64,000 nucleotides of DNA from Chthoniobacteraceae bacterium (GTDB taxonomy: Bacteria; Verrucomicrobiota; Verrucomicrobiia; Chthoniobacterales; Chthoniobacteraceae), in NCBI GenBank assembly GCA_947476255.1, contig CANJPY010000011.1, forward strand, positions 1 to 64,000, in the 5' to 3' direction. Position 1 is the first letter of the stretch, and each line of letters starts with the position of its first letter. The notes beneath the pieces are model-generated. The model ran no database searches, was not told the origin of the DNA, and worked only from the letters and a program-made list of their open reading frames with translations. This document shows positions 46,244 through 55,214 of this stretch, one piece after another. The position numbers and the translations under genes were made by a program.

Positions 46244-46965
46244 AGGAAATAGCGGCGAGTGATTTCAAAGCCACGTGTATTTTCCGGGCAAGAGACGCGG
46301 CAGACGTCCTGCTCGTTTGGCGGCGGAGAACTCCAGACGGTTAACTGGACCGGCTGCGGAGCGTAATGCGGCGAGGTATCCAGCGGATGAACGCACGTAT
46401 TTAAAATCACAAGCGTGTTCATCTCCGCACGCAGGTCCACATGCATCCCTGCTTTGGAATGGCCCTCGTGAAACTGCAGTCTCCCCTCTCGATCTGCGGT
46501 CACCTTTGCAAAGAAATTCACGTTCATGGCAAGGTCCCGTTCATCCATTCCATACTTGCCAAGCTCCGTGAGAAAATTATCGCGCGCATTGCGCCGCATC
46601 TCGTTCCGGGCCTCCTGGTAAGTCCGATGTCCGTATCTGGAAGCGACACCCGACTCGGTCGACCAGCCCGACAGCGGATCGTGCCACCCACAGGTGTCTT
46701 CGGTAATCGATACGAGAATCCGGCCCATGTCCGAGTAGAGGCAATGTCCAGCGGTCAGGCGCGCGGTGTGCTGGCACTTGAGCGTGTCGGGAAGATTGAG
46801 GCGCTCGTTTAAAAGCTCGAAGTTATAAAAGAGCGCGGAAACATTGCCAGAGTCGCCCAGCGATTCGAGTCGCAGAGTCGTGCCTCGTTTGAGGACATGC
46901 GACCAGTTGGCTCCGGAGGGAACCAATTCGGAAAAACGGATCAGTCGGGGGTCGATTTCAGCCAT
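46240..46965 (-). CDS. DUF1989 protein, urea amidolyase-associated protein 1 type (carboxyguanidine deiminase subunit)
   Basis: A 241-residue paralogue of the next gene. It shares the central motif as '[15 protein letters not shown]' and the '[18 protein letters not shown]' and '[17 protein letters not shown]' blocks. It has an extra ~25-residue C-terminal tail with two cysteines ([13 protein letters not shown]). Expected to form the heteromeric carboxyguanidine deiminase with the UAAP2-like protein. The gene starts three bases after the NikR-like regulator stop, so regulator, deiminase, carboxylase and hydrolase form one minus-strand operon. Confidence 0.88.
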   Translation of the reverse strand: MAEIDPRLIRFSELVPSGANWSHVLKRGTTLRLESLGDSGNVSALFYNFELLNERLNLPDTLKCQHTARLTAGHCLYSDMGRILVSITEDTCGWHDPLSGWSTESGVASRYGHRTYQEARNEMRRNARDNFLTELGKYGMDERDLAMNVNFFAKVTADREGRLQFHEGHSKAGMHVDLRAEMNTLVILNTCVHPLDTSPHYAPQPVQLTVWSSPPPNEQDVCRVSCPENTRGFEITRRYFL

Positions 46966-46968
46966 GGT

Positions 46969-47412
46969 TCAATAGATTGGAGGAAGCAGTGTGGTAGTCA
47001 CGTTGAGATGCCCGTGCTTGACGCCTTTACAGGAAATGAGTTCGTCCGCGATGTCTTTCAGTCTCTCTCCTGGAGCCTGTGCAAGAATTACTTCCAAACT
47101 GTGATTGTGTTCCAGATGCACCCGCTGCGAGGTGATGATTTCCTTGAGGTACTGATGCTGGATCTTGATCAGGCGGCTTTGGAGGCCGGGTTTTGCGTGG
47201 TCATAAATGAGTGTAATCGTGGCAGCCATCACCTCCTTGCCGAACTCCTGCGCGTGCTGGACGAGTTGTTCACTAATCATCTTCGAAATGGCATCGGATC
47301 GACTCGCATAGCCCCGCTCCTCCACCATCGCGTCCAGCTTCACAAAAAGTGGTTCTGGCAAGGAAATGCTGATGCGTGCAGCAGGTGTGGCTTTGAGAGG
47401 TTTGCCCTTCAT
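46969..47412 (-). CDS. NikR-like ribbon-helix-helix regulator with altered nickel site
   Basis: 147 residues from ATG 47412; the track's TTG start adds two. The ribbon-helix-helix DNA-binding domain is 'ARISISLPEPLFVKLDAMVE' plus 'SRSDAISKMI', followed by an ACT-like NikR C-terminal domain ('LIYDHAKPGLQSRLIKIQHQ', 'GVKHGHLNV'). In a gap-free alignment with E. coli NikR (H76, H87, H89, C95), the residues here are H88, R99, H101 and S107 in track numbering. Two of the four high-affinity nickel ligands are therefore replaced. It is the first gene of the guanidine/urea operon and probably its regulator, binding two palindromes upstream. The effector may not be nickel. Confidence 0.88.
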   Translation of the reverse strand: MKGKPLKATPAARISISLPEPLFVKLDAMVEERGYASRSDAISKMISEQLVQHAQEFGKEVMAATITLIYDHAKPGLQSRLIKIQHQYLKEIITSQRVHLEHNHSLEVILAQAPGERLKDIADELISCKGVKHGHLNVTTTLLPPIY

Positions 47413-47460
47413 TCTCAATTCCCTTTAGCAGGCAGCGTGCTAGGCAGTGGCATCCGACGG

Positions 47461-47488
47461 ATGTGAAGAACAACTTTTTTCTTCACAC
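47461..47488. promoter_or_regulatory. NikR-type operator candidate 1 (regulator-proximal)
   Basis: ATGTGA-N16-TCACAC, 49 bp upstream of the NikR-like ATG. The inner bases extend the symmetry (TGTGAAGAA ... TTCTTCACA, perfect 9-bp arms). The geometry equals the known E. coli NikR operator, GTATGA-N16-TCATAC. Confidence 0.65.
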
Positions 47489-47548
47489 TAAACGAGACTC
47501 TTTCCGCTGTCGCTTTTTGAGCAACCAGCCTGCCGCGTTTTGCACAGA

Positions 47549-47576
47549 GTGTGAGAATCCGTGTGAATCCTCATAC
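47549..47576. promoter_or_regulatory. NikR-type operator candidate 2 (transporter side)
   Basis: GTGTGA-N16-TCATAC, one base from the E. coli NikR consensus and with exactly the same 28-bp geometry as candidate 1, from which it is offset by 88 bp. It lies 142 bp upstream of the ABC transporter start. A TATACT sequence at 47703-47708 is too close to the transporter ATG to be a normal -10 unless the transcript is nearly leaderless. Confidence 0.65.
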
Positions 47577-47718
47577 GGCCTGAACACTCCTCCCGCGTTT
47601 CACCAGCAGCCAGTGTCAGCCGTTTTCACTGAGCTCCTCGGTTTTTTTCAGACCGTAGCGCAGATGGCACGCAGGTTGCGATAGGTCGTCTCGGTTCAGC
47701 GTTATACTCCTTAAAATT

Positions 47719-48687
47719 ATGAAACTAAAAAGCACCCTTGCACTCCTGTTAAGCCTCCTCGCCGCAGGAGGTCTTCAGGCCGAACCGCTAAAAATTGCGT
47801 ACTCCGACTGGCCGGGTTTCACCATCTTTGAACTCGCCAAACAGAAAGGCTGGTTCAAGGACGCTGGGCTCGACGTTGAGCTCGTCTGGTTTGAGTATCT
47901 TCCCTCCATTGACGCCTTTTCCGCGGGCAAGGTGGATGCGGTGACCATTGTGGCAACCGATGCGCTGGTGACCGGCGCCAACGGGGCCAAGAGCAAGTTC
48001 GTTGCACTCCTCGACTACAGCGATGGCAGTGACATGATCATCGGCGCGCCCGGAATCAAGTCCATCAAGGATCTCAAGGGTAAGAAGGTCGCGGTAGAGA
48101 CGACGCTGGTGGAACACCTGCTTCTCCTGAAAGCGCTGGAGGAAAACGGAATGACTCAGTCTGATGTCGAGCTCGTGAATACAGCGACAGATAAGATGCC
48201 CGAAACGCTGGCATCTGGAAAAGTTTCAGCCGTAGGCGCGTGGTATCCAATTTCTGGCAATGCGCTCAAACAGGTGCCGGGATCGAAGGCGTTGTTTACA
48301 AGCGCGAGTGCCAAGGGGCTGATCTACGATGTGCTCGCGGTGAGTCCAAGCAGTTACGGCAAACACAAGGAAGAGTGGTCCAAAGTCGCGGGGATTTACT
48401 ACGAGTGCGTGGATTACCTGAAAGATCCGAAGACCAAGAAAGACGCGATCAAAATCATGGCGGCCAAGGTCGGGGCGGACGCCACTGATTACGCCAAAAA
48501 CATTCCCGGCACACACTTCCTCACTCTGGAGGAGGCGAAGAACGCAGTAAAGAAGGGTCAGGGGCTCGACTCCATCTATGGGTCCTTAACCGTGGGAGAC
48601 AAATTCAACATGGATAACAAAGTCTATAAGAGCTCTCAAAAGCCGGACAGTTATGTGCTTCCAAATTTGATCAACGACTTGAAATAG
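47719..48687 (+). CDS. NitT/TauT-type ABC transporter substrate-binding protein
   Basis: A 322-residue protein with a Sec signal peptide (TLALLLSLLAAGGLQA). The fold is of the NMT1/NrtA/SsuA type: 'KIAYSDWPGFTIFELAKQKGWF', 'SAGKVDAVTIVATDALV' and 'IKDLKGKKVAVE'. It heads a three-gene ABC operon that diverges from the guanidine/urea catabolic operon across a 300-bp control region. The likely ligand is therefore guanidine or urea, brought in for the carboxylase pathway. The ligand itself is inferred from context. Confidence 0.92.
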   Translation: MKLKSTLALLLSLLAAGGLQAEPLKIAYSDWPGFTIFELAKQKGWFKDAGLDVELVWFEYLPSIDAFSAGKVDAVTIVATDALVTGANGAKSKFVALLDYSDGSDMIIGAPGIKSIKDLKGKKVAVETTLVEHLLLLKALEENGMTQSDVELVNTATDKMPETLASGKVSAVGAWYPISGNALKQVPGSKALFTSASAKGLIYDVLAVSPSSYGKHKEEWSKVAGIYYECVDYLKDPKTKKDAIKIMAAKVGADATDYAKNIPGTHFLTLEEAKNAVKKGQGLDSIYGSLTVGDKFNMDNKVYKSSQKPDSYVLPNLINDLK

Positions 48688-48696
48688 CCGTCTTTG

Positions 48697-49737
48697 ATGA
48701 CCAAGGCGCACCGCGATTGGTTGGGGCTGAAGAAGGAACTGCCACGCAAGCGGCGGGTGCAGCTCACGTTGCTCTCCTTTCTGGTGCCACTTGCATTGTG
48801 GTGCGTCGTGAGTTACGTACCGTGGGTTTGGCACCCGTTGGTCCGGGTGACCACCCCCGGGGAGGTGGATTACTTCACCGAAGACATGGACGTCCCGCGG
48901 GGAGACTTCGCGACTGAAAGCCGCAAGGCCAGAGACAGAGGACAGACGCCTCCCGAGGGATTCCGGGTCAATCCCGTATACCTCCCTGCTCCACACGCGG
49001 TTGCGCGTGCCTTTGTCAGCGCCTTCCAAACGCCGCCCCGTCTTCCAAACGAACCCTGGTTGCACCAAAGTCTCGGACACAGCATACGCACCATCGTTTT
49101 TGGGTTTCTGGTTTCCTCGTTGCTCGGGCTTCCCTTGGGTATCTTCTGTGGCACCTACCGGTTTGCTGCGAGGCTGCAGGAACCGTTCATCGAGTTTTTT
49201 CGATATCTTCCCGCGCCCGCATTTGGGGCATTGTGCGTGGCGGTGCTCGGGATCGACGACGCCCCCAAGATCGCAATCATTTTCGTGGGCACCTTCTTTC
49301 AACAGGTGCTGGTGATTTCAAATACGGTGCGCAAAGTCGATCCTGCGCTCATCGAGGCCTCCCAAACCCTGGGTGCAAAGGGGTGGCGATTGGTGCTCCG
49401 AGTGATCATTCCGGCCTCCATCAGCGACATTTACACAGATATGCGCATTCTTCTCGGATGGGCGTGGACCTACCTTATTGTGGCGGAGGTCGTTGGGACC
49501 ATGTCGGGAATTACTTTCTTTATCAATCAGCAGGCCCGTTACCGCAACTTTGACAACGTTTACGCTGCAATCGCGATGATTGGGATCATTGGGTTCTCAA
49601 GCGACCTTGTGCTTTCATGGCTGGGGAACGTGCTGTTTCCGTGGAAACGGAAAACAAAAGTTGAGAGTCGGGTTTTTGGGCGCTTGTGGCGCAGGGACAG
49701 TTCCACGACTTTGGCGCCAACGGCACACACACCATGA
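48697..49737 (+). CDS. NitT/TauT-type ABC transporter permease
   Basis: A 346-residue inner-membrane permease. The first helix ([19 protein letters not shown]) is followed by an unusually long (~90-residue) periplasmic segment before the core helices. The EAA loop that contacts the ATPase is '[20 protein letters not shown]'. Start ATG 48697 was chosen over the adjacent TTG. The nine-base gap after the binding protein and four-base overlap with the ATPase gene show one operon. Confidence 0.92.
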   Translation: MTKAHRDWLGLKKELPRKRRVQLTLLSFLVPLALWCVVSYVPWVWHPLVRVTTPGEVDYFTEDMDVPRGDFATESRKARDRGQTPPEGFRVNPVYLPAPHAVARAFVSAFQTPPRLPNEPWLHQSLGHSIRTIVFGFLVSSLLGLPLGIFCGTYRFAARLQEPFIEFFRYLPAPAFGALCVAVLGIDDAPKIAIIFVGTFFQQVLVISNTVRKVDPALIEASQTLGAKGWRLVLRVIIPASISDIYTDMRILLGWAWTYLIVAEVVGTMSGITFFINQQARYRNFDNVYAAIAMIGIIGFSSDLVLSWLGNVLFPWKRKTKVESRVFGRLWRRDSSTTLAPTAHTP

Positions 49738-50639
49738 TTGCCATTGATCTGCCTCCCGAGGAATACCTGCAGCAGCGCCCACACGTCTCCGAGCGCTTTG
49801 CGCGCATACGCAAGAGGCCGTTGATCTTGAGCGTGCGTAATCTCAGAAAAGATTTTGGCGGTGACGACCAACCGCGCACCGTGTTTGAAGGAGTCACGCT
49901 AGATATTCACCGGCGTGAATTTATCTGTGTCATTGGTCCCTCTGGCTGCGGGAAGTCAACACTGGCGCGCATCGTGGCCGGGTTGGACGAGGCCAGCGGC
50001 GGCGAGGTCCTTCTCGATGGCGTACCCATAAACGGACCGGGGCCGGACCGCGGCATGGTTTTCCAAGGTTACACGCTTTTCCCGTGGCTGACGGTAAAAG
50101 CAAACGTCATGTTCGGTCTGGAAATGGGCGGGCAGGCGCGGAGCATCGCGGAACAGGAGGCGCGGCAGTGGCTGGACATGGTGGGTTTGAGCAGCTTTGA
50201 AAATGCTTATCCTCAGGAGCTTTCAGGCGGCATGAAACAGCGGGTGGCAATCGCAAGGGCTCTTGCGAGCGGTCCACGGATCCTCATCATGGACGAACCC
50301 TTCGGTGCATTGGACGCTCAGACACGCGCACAAATGCAGGGCTACCTATTGCAAATATGGCGCAAGGTCGACGTGACGATTTTGTTCATCACCCACGACC
50401 TCGACGAGGCGACGTATCTCTCCGACCGTATCCTTGTGTTGGGCGCAAATCCTGGGCGCGCTGTGGAACTCATTGAAAATCCAGTGCCGCGACCACGGAG
50501 TGTGGACCAGTTTCAGTCTTCGGAATTCCTTGCATTAAAACGGCGTCTGGAGCACCACATCCATCCGCCAGTTGAGACGGACGGGGTGGATCTTCTTCCG
50601 ATGGTAAAGCTAACACATGCCGGTGATGAAGTGGAGTGA
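49734..50639 (+). CDS. NitT/TauT-type ABC transporter ATPase
   Basis: A 301-residue protein from ATG 49734, overlapping the permease stop (ATGA); the track's start at 49686 lies inside the permease gene. Walker A 'GPSGCGKST' (68-76), Q-loop '[14 protein letters not shown]', signature 'LSGGMKQR', Walker B '[12 protein letters not shown]' and the H-loop 'FITHDLDEA' are intact. A ~30-residue N-terminal extension and a ~50-residue C-terminal tail flank the core. It powers the guanidine/urea-linked importer. No terminator hairpin was recognised in the 169 bp to the convergent gene. Confidence 0.93.
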   Translation: MIAIDLPPEEYLQQRPHVSERFARIRKRPLILSVRNLRKDFGGDDQPRTVFEGVTLDIHRREFICVIGPSGCGKSTLARIVAGLDEASGGEVLLDGVPINGPGPDRGMVFQGYTLFPWLTVKANVMFGLEMGGQARSIAEQEARQWLDMVGLSSFENAYPQELSGGMKQRVAIARALASGPRILIMDEPFGALDAQTRAQMQGYLLQIWRKVDVTILFITHDLDEATYLSDRILVLGANPGRAVELIENPVPRPRSVDQFQSSEFLALKRRLEHHIHPPVETDGVDLLPMVKLTHAGDEVE

Positions 50640-50808
50640 GTCGGAGCCTGTCGATGGCTTCCCCTGAGGCAAGCCGCATGGGCTGGGTGCAGGCCAAGCA
50701 CCCGGGACGCTCGACAACAGCAATGACTCGGTGCGCAATCCCGAACTTTACGCGTGGTTGGTCCAACGCTCTCGGGAGATATCCTTAGTCAACATTACCT
50801 TAAACGTT

Positions 50809-53800
50809 TTAAAAAACAGTGACGTCCTTGATTCGAACCCGGGGTTCGGCGACAGAGGCCATTTCCGTGATCAAGAGCGCCTTGCGGGGCATCGAAACAA
50901 CCAGTCCCGTGACGCGCAGGCCGGGACTCCATTTCTCAGGCAATTCTAGGCGCAGAAAATGCCAGCCGTCAAAGTTCACCGAAAGCTTTCCCGGCCAGTC
51001 CCAATACACCCCGGTGGTGATCCATTTCTCCCCTTTTTCATTCGCCACCTCCCACATCACATCCCCCCAGCTGGAATTTCCCTTCACCCACACTCCCACA
51101 TTGCGATGAACACCCGCGGCGACGACGGGATCCTTGAACTTTACGATGGCGTATTCGTGCAGCAAATCCCATGAAACGGGTTTGTCCGCAACAAGCTCCA
51201 ATTCCATACAAGCGCCCTTCTGCGGATCCTCCACGGGACTCAGCTTGAACTGCCCCAACGTGCGGTGTGGCAGATTCCAACCGGAAACCCGCTCCAGTTT
51301 TGCCTCCGGCTCCGCGGCCAGCGCACACCGCGCCGGATCACTCAAAGCTTCCACCACCTCATATTTTTCGGGCAACGGTTCCTGCGGAAATTTGGAATCA
51401 GAGGCGCTTATTGTCTCCAAACGAGAACCGGATTTAAGGTAAGAGGCGGACTCTCCGAGCTCCAAAGTGAGCTCTTTTCCCTGGACGGCTTTTTCGGCAC
51501 CATACAAGTCAGTAACGACGGAACCCGTTTCCGCGCTAAGGACAAGCTTCGCCACACGAGTGCCGCGGGCCGTCCATAACGCGTACACAAACCCGTCCGG
51601 GCGCCTGAACTCGAGCACATACAAGGAAAGCGACCCACTCGGAACCACGCGAGAAAACTCGGCCTTGTCCAGAACACTGGTGAGTGTGGCCAGCGCGGCA
51701 TATGCTGGCTTCGGATACATGTAGGGATACCGCTCGCAGAGACCGCCGGAACCCCAAATTGTGTGAAAATACCCCTTGCCTGCATCGTGGATGGTGCTCA
51801 AGGCGATACTGGCAAACCCATAAGCGCGGGCCTGCAAAGCGTCGCGCACCAACCAAGCCGCCTGCCCGCCCAGGCCCAGTGGGTTGTCGCGCCGGCCGAC
51901 CCATTCATAACAACCCGTAATCGCTGCGTCTGGAGCATTGAGTACGCGCGCGGTCTGACGCAGCAACCAGGCAGACTGCATCGCACCAGGAAGCGGCCGC
52001 TCCGGAATAAACGTCTGGCCAAGATCTTCCACAGCTATCATGTCAATGTAGTGTCTTGGAAACCCGCGCCTCAAGAGTTCGCCCACCATGGCACAACCGT
52101 CGCCGGAATTGCCCCACTGGGTCTTTAAGTCTGGGAACTTTTCGCGAATCATTTGCAAGAGCGCGCTCAAGATCTCGATCCTGCTGGCCCAGTCAGCTTC
52201 ATCACTTTCCTTGAGTGGCGCAGGTTTTTGGCCCCACAATTCCGAGGGCACCGGCGCACCGTTGGCCGAGGATTCGTGCCAGATCATGATCGTGCGCAAG
52301 CTCGGTTGTAGAGCCAATGTCTCTCGAATGTAAGACTCATAAGCGGCGACTTTTTCCGCCGTCGTGCCCGTCGTGAGAAGCTTACCTTTCCAGTGGATGC
52401 ACCATTCAAACAAGTTGTATTCCTTGGTGCGCGCTTCGGAAAGCGGCGGCAGATTGGCATGCCGCAGACCAGCTCGTTGGTAAAGCTTGCCCACCCGCTC
52501 TAAATCTGGAGCCCCGCCGTGCGCCCAGTGAAACCACCAAGTCCCGTGGGGAGACTCAAACCCTGCCTTCCGAGTGTCGGGCGGCAAGATCACAAACGAG
52601 GAGCGGTTGTCGGACAGTTCCCTCCCAGCCGCATCGAAAAGCCGCACCCGGGCCGCATACCAACCGTTCTGGAGACTGGCCACCGGGAGCTCGCAAATTG
52701 TATCGGGTTTCTGGACACTGAGGGGAATCTCCTTTTTTCCAGACCCGACAATGGAACCGTTTGTGTCCGCAAAATCCCAAGCAATCGTGTAAGCGCCAGA
52801 CGCCCCGTGAATAGACGCCGCCAAGGCCGGAGCGTCTTCACGGTAAAAAGCAGAGACGCCTCCCTTGCTCCGGACGGTTAGAACTGCAGGCGCCACCTCC
52901 AATGTCAGTCCACACACCAGCACCGAACTCTGCGCGCCTCCGGGCACATAAGACCGGCCGACGGGTTTCAGGGAAGGAGGAAACGCCTGACTTTCAACAA
53001 CTCCTTTAACGGGGTCTAAAATTTCGAGATCCAGATAACGCTTCGCGGGAATCGTGCCCGAAAACCCGTATTTCGACTCGTCCTCGTTTAATAAATCCTG
53101 AATCAATCCCGTTTTAAGCGGCACCCGTACCAGCCAAAGCGGCACTTTGCGCTGCGCCGTCCCTTCTCCAAGCGTGAGCGTACCCACTAAACGAGAATCT
53201 TCCGGACCGTTTTTTTGTTGAGTCCCGTCCCGCGCGAGCCCGGGCACGGACACCAGACTGTCCGCCATGGCCCCGCCCCGCCCATTAGCGTAACGTGTCA
53301 GGCGCAGTGTGAAGGCGGGCACCTTGTCTACTCCCGGATCGGCGGCACAAAGCACATGCGCAAAGGCGTAATTTTCCGCGGGAACAGAAATGATTCTAGA
53401 TTCAGGGAGGCCGTCAAAGGCGGAACGCCTCCAGTAAAAACTCACAAGATCGTCCGAGGGGCAGCTCAACCGCCCCAACCCAGCCACAGGGAGCGCATTG
53501 GCACCCGTAACCACCCGCATGGGGATCCCCTCTACAACGGCATCGCCAGCCCCTATGGAAACAACGGCCCCAGTCCGGCCGCCCTCTTGCACCTGCAAGG
53601 CCTCCGATGGAACGGGGCGAAACAGGGATGCGGCGGTCTTACTCCAGTGAATACTCCGGATGGCACCTCCCTTCGGCACACTTAAACTCATGCTCGCAAG
53701 CGCCGCTTCCGTCGGCCACGTCTGCAACAGGCGCCCCTCCGCCCATAACTCAAGGGACGCACCGTTGCGACGCAACTCCATCGACACCAGATGCGTTGAA

Positions 53801-54318
53801 GCCGCGGGGAAGCTTTCCCAACGGCTCAGCACCTGGGCTCGCAGCGGATCCTTGTAAAAAGTCACATTGGGTCGCGAAAAAATTTTAAAGTTCCCGGGCA
53901 ACTGGAAAAAGCCGTCGCCAAGCATATTACCGCCCGCGGGCAAGAGAGTCAGGCGTTCCGTGGTTTTGTTCGCAAAATTCAATTCCAACGTGCATGAAAG
54001 ATCATCGCCCGCGGCCTTAGCCCCTGACGCCTTTCCCGTCACGACCGGTTCCAAAGAAGACAGCTGCGGACGGGTTTCAGTGCTCGCACGAAATTGAAAC
54101 CGCACGGTTGTCACATCTCCAGGAAGCGGCACCTGTACTTTGACACGGGTTGCGGCCACCGACTCTCCGTTTCTCTCCTCAAAAACGTCAAAGAGAACAT
54201 CCTGAACATCGGCAATGACTTTTGCTCCAGACGGAAGCGCTGCCTGAAGCGGTGGGAGAGCGCCGCAAAGCGCGAGTAGAGAAAATCCGAAAAGCACGGA
54301 CAAATGAGAAGTCTTCAT
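50809..54318 (-). CDS. Large exported glycosidase-like (TIM-barrel type) protein
   Basis: About 1,169 residues from ATG 54318. Signal peptide: LSVLFGFSLLALCGALPPLQA. N-terminal beta domains lead to a TIM-barrel-like region (~590-900): 'GTWWFHWAHGGAPDLERVGK', 'LRTIMIWHESSANGAPVPSE', 'TQWGNSGDGCAM', 'HYIDMIAVEDLGQTF'. The acidic residues in 'IWHESS' and 'AVEDLG' are placed like a glycosidase acid/base and nucleophile, which is conjecture. The C-terminal jelly-roll (~1060-1169) shares the W-x-K-G-x-S phrase ('VGVWVKGNSSWGDVMWEV') with the 1,647-residue protein at 20944. It is probably a surface or periplasmic polysaccharide enzyme, and a single-gene unit. Confidence 0.72.
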   Translation of the reverse strand: MKTSHLSVLFGFSLLALCGALPPLQAALPSGAKVIADVQDVLFDVFEERNGESVAATRVKVQVPLPGDVTTVRFQFRASTETRPQLSSLEPVVTGKASGAKAAGDDLSCTLELNFANKTTERLTLLPAGGNMLGDGFFQLPGNFKIFSRPNVTFYKDPLRAQVLSRWESFPAASTHLVSMELRRNGASLELWAEGRLLQTWPTEAALASMSLSVPKGGAIRSIHWSKTAASLFRPVPSEALQVQEGGRTGAVVSIGAGDAVVEGIPMRVVTGANALPVAGLGRLSCPSDDLVSFYWRRSAFDGLPESRIISVPAENYAFAHVLCAADPGVDKVPAFTLRLTRYANGRGGAMADSLVSVPGLARDGTQQKNGPEDSRLVGTLTLGEGTAQRKVPLWLVRVPLKTGLIQDLLNEDESKYGFSGTIPAKRYLDLEILDPVKGVVESQAFPPSLKPVGRSYVPGGAQSSVLVCGLTLEVAPAVLTVRSKGGVSAFYREDAPALAASIHGASGAYTIAWDFADTNGSIVGSGKKEIPLSVQKPDTICELPVASLQNGWYAARVRLFDAAGRELSDNRSSFVILPPDTRKAGFESPHGTWWFHWAHGGAPDLERVGKLYQRAGLRHANLPPLSEARTKEYNLFEWCIHWKGKLLTTGTTAEKVAAYESYIRETLALQPSLRTIMIWHESSANGAPVPSELWGQKPAPLKESDEADWASRIEILSALLQMIREKFPDLKTQWGNSGDGCAMVGELLRRGFPRHYIDMIAVEDLGQTFIPERPLPGAMQSAWLLRQTARVLNAPDAAITGCYEWVGRRDNPLGLGGQAAWLVRDALQARAYGFASIALSTIHDAGKGYFHTIWGSGGLCERYPYMYPKPAYAALATLTSVLDKAEFSRVVPSGSLSLYVLEFRRPDGFVYALWTARGTRVAKLVLSAETGSVVTDLYGAEKAVQGKELTLELGESASYLKSGSRLETISASDSKFPQEPLPEKYEVVEALSDPARCALAAEPEAKLERVSGWNLPHRTLGQFKLSPVEDPQKGACMELELVADKPVSWDLLHEYAIVKFKDPVVAAGVHRNVGVWVKGNSSWGDVMWEVANEKGEKWITTGVYWDWPGKLSVNFDGWHFLRLELPEKWSPGLRVTGLVVSMPRKALLITEMASVAEPRVRIKDVTVF

Positions 54319-54500
54319 GGGGGAGCACGACAATCTGAGAAAAAACTGTGCTTCAAAAGCTCTAAAAACGGGGTGCCTTGATTCCGTTTGGGGCTGCGAT
54401 CATTGCAGCACGACACGCCGGAAACGAGGCGCCGCCAAAAAAAATCGATTCCGCATCGTGGATTGACCTTTTACAAGGAGTCCTGTAGCCAAAAGCGCGC

Positions 54501-54926
54501 ATGTCTTTAGAAACAACTTTGATATTGTTCAAACCCGACGCAGTCAGCAAACAACTCGTCGGCCAAGTGCTCGAGCGCTTCCAAACCGCCGGTCTCAAAA
54601 TACGAGGCCTGAAAATGCTGCAATTCGGAGATGCACTCCTGCGCGAGCATTACGCGCACATCGCTGAAAAGCCCTTCTTTCCCGATGTGCAAAAGTTCAT
54701 GCAGCAGACGCCCGTAATCGCACTTGCCCTCGAAGGAGAAAACGCGGTGGCTCACGTCCGCGACCTATTGGGCCCGACAGATTCAACGAAGGCAGCCAAG
54801 GGTACCATTCGTGGAGACCTTGGAGTCGATGTGATGGTCAACGTCTGCCATGCATCGGATTCAACGGACGCCGCGGCCGCCGAGCTCAAGCGCTTTTTCG
54901 GGCCAAACGAATTGTTCAAATACTAG
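54501..54926 (+). CDS. ndk: Nucleoside-diphosphate kinase
   Basis: A 141-residue protein, the standard length. 'TLILFKPDAV' (K11) opens the fold and the active-site histidine H117 lies in 'NVCHASDS'; 'GTIRGDLG' with R104 supplies phosphate contacts. It transfers the gamma phosphate between nucleotides via phosphohistidine, keeping NTP/dNTP pools balanced. It is transcribed alone, divergent from the glycosidase-like gene, and is followed by a strong intrinsic terminator. Confidence 0.97.
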   Translation: MSLETTLILFKPDAVSKQLVGQVLERFQTAGLKIRGLKMLQFGDALLREHYAHIAEKPFFPDVQKFMQQTPVIALALEGENAVAHVRDLLGPTDSTKAAKGTIRGDLGVDVMVNVCHASDSTDAAAAELKRFFGPNELFKY

Positions 54927-54994
54927 TCGGTTCGTATGCTGCTACGGGTTGAATTAACCCGGAAATGCCTGAAGAAGGAACTGATCTCCAAACG

Positions 54995-55035
54995 ATGTCC
55001 GTACCCAATGATTGTCGGGGTACGGGCATTTTTTT
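54995..55035 (+). terminator. Intrinsic terminator of ndk
   Basis: A 12-pair stem (ATGTCCGTACCC with GGGTACGGGCAT, one G-U) is followed directly by a run of T residues (55029-55035). It lies 69 bp after the ndk stop. Confidence 0.9.
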
Positions 55036-55214
55036 ATGGTGAATACCCCTCAAAAGGTGACATGACACAGGTGTCTCCCAATTTCTTAAAACAATCCTCC
55101 GCCAAAAGAACTGGTTGAGCTGTTTTCAAAAGCACCCCGCTGTAGTGACTGCGCGCTCAGACCGGCGCCCGCTCGGCGGGAGAACCGACACTCCTTTGAA
55201 CTTCCCTCTCGGAG

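Noticed and set aside
47413-47718. ykkC (guanidine-I) riboswitch upstream of the transporter or regulator operon
   Set aside because: I looked on both strands for the conserved segments of the motif and did not find them. A covariance search would be decisive.
54461-54492. TTGACC-type promoter and AAGGAG ribosome site ahead of ndk
   Set aside because: The -10 partner is poor and the AAGGAG lies 20 bases from the ATG, too far to set the start.
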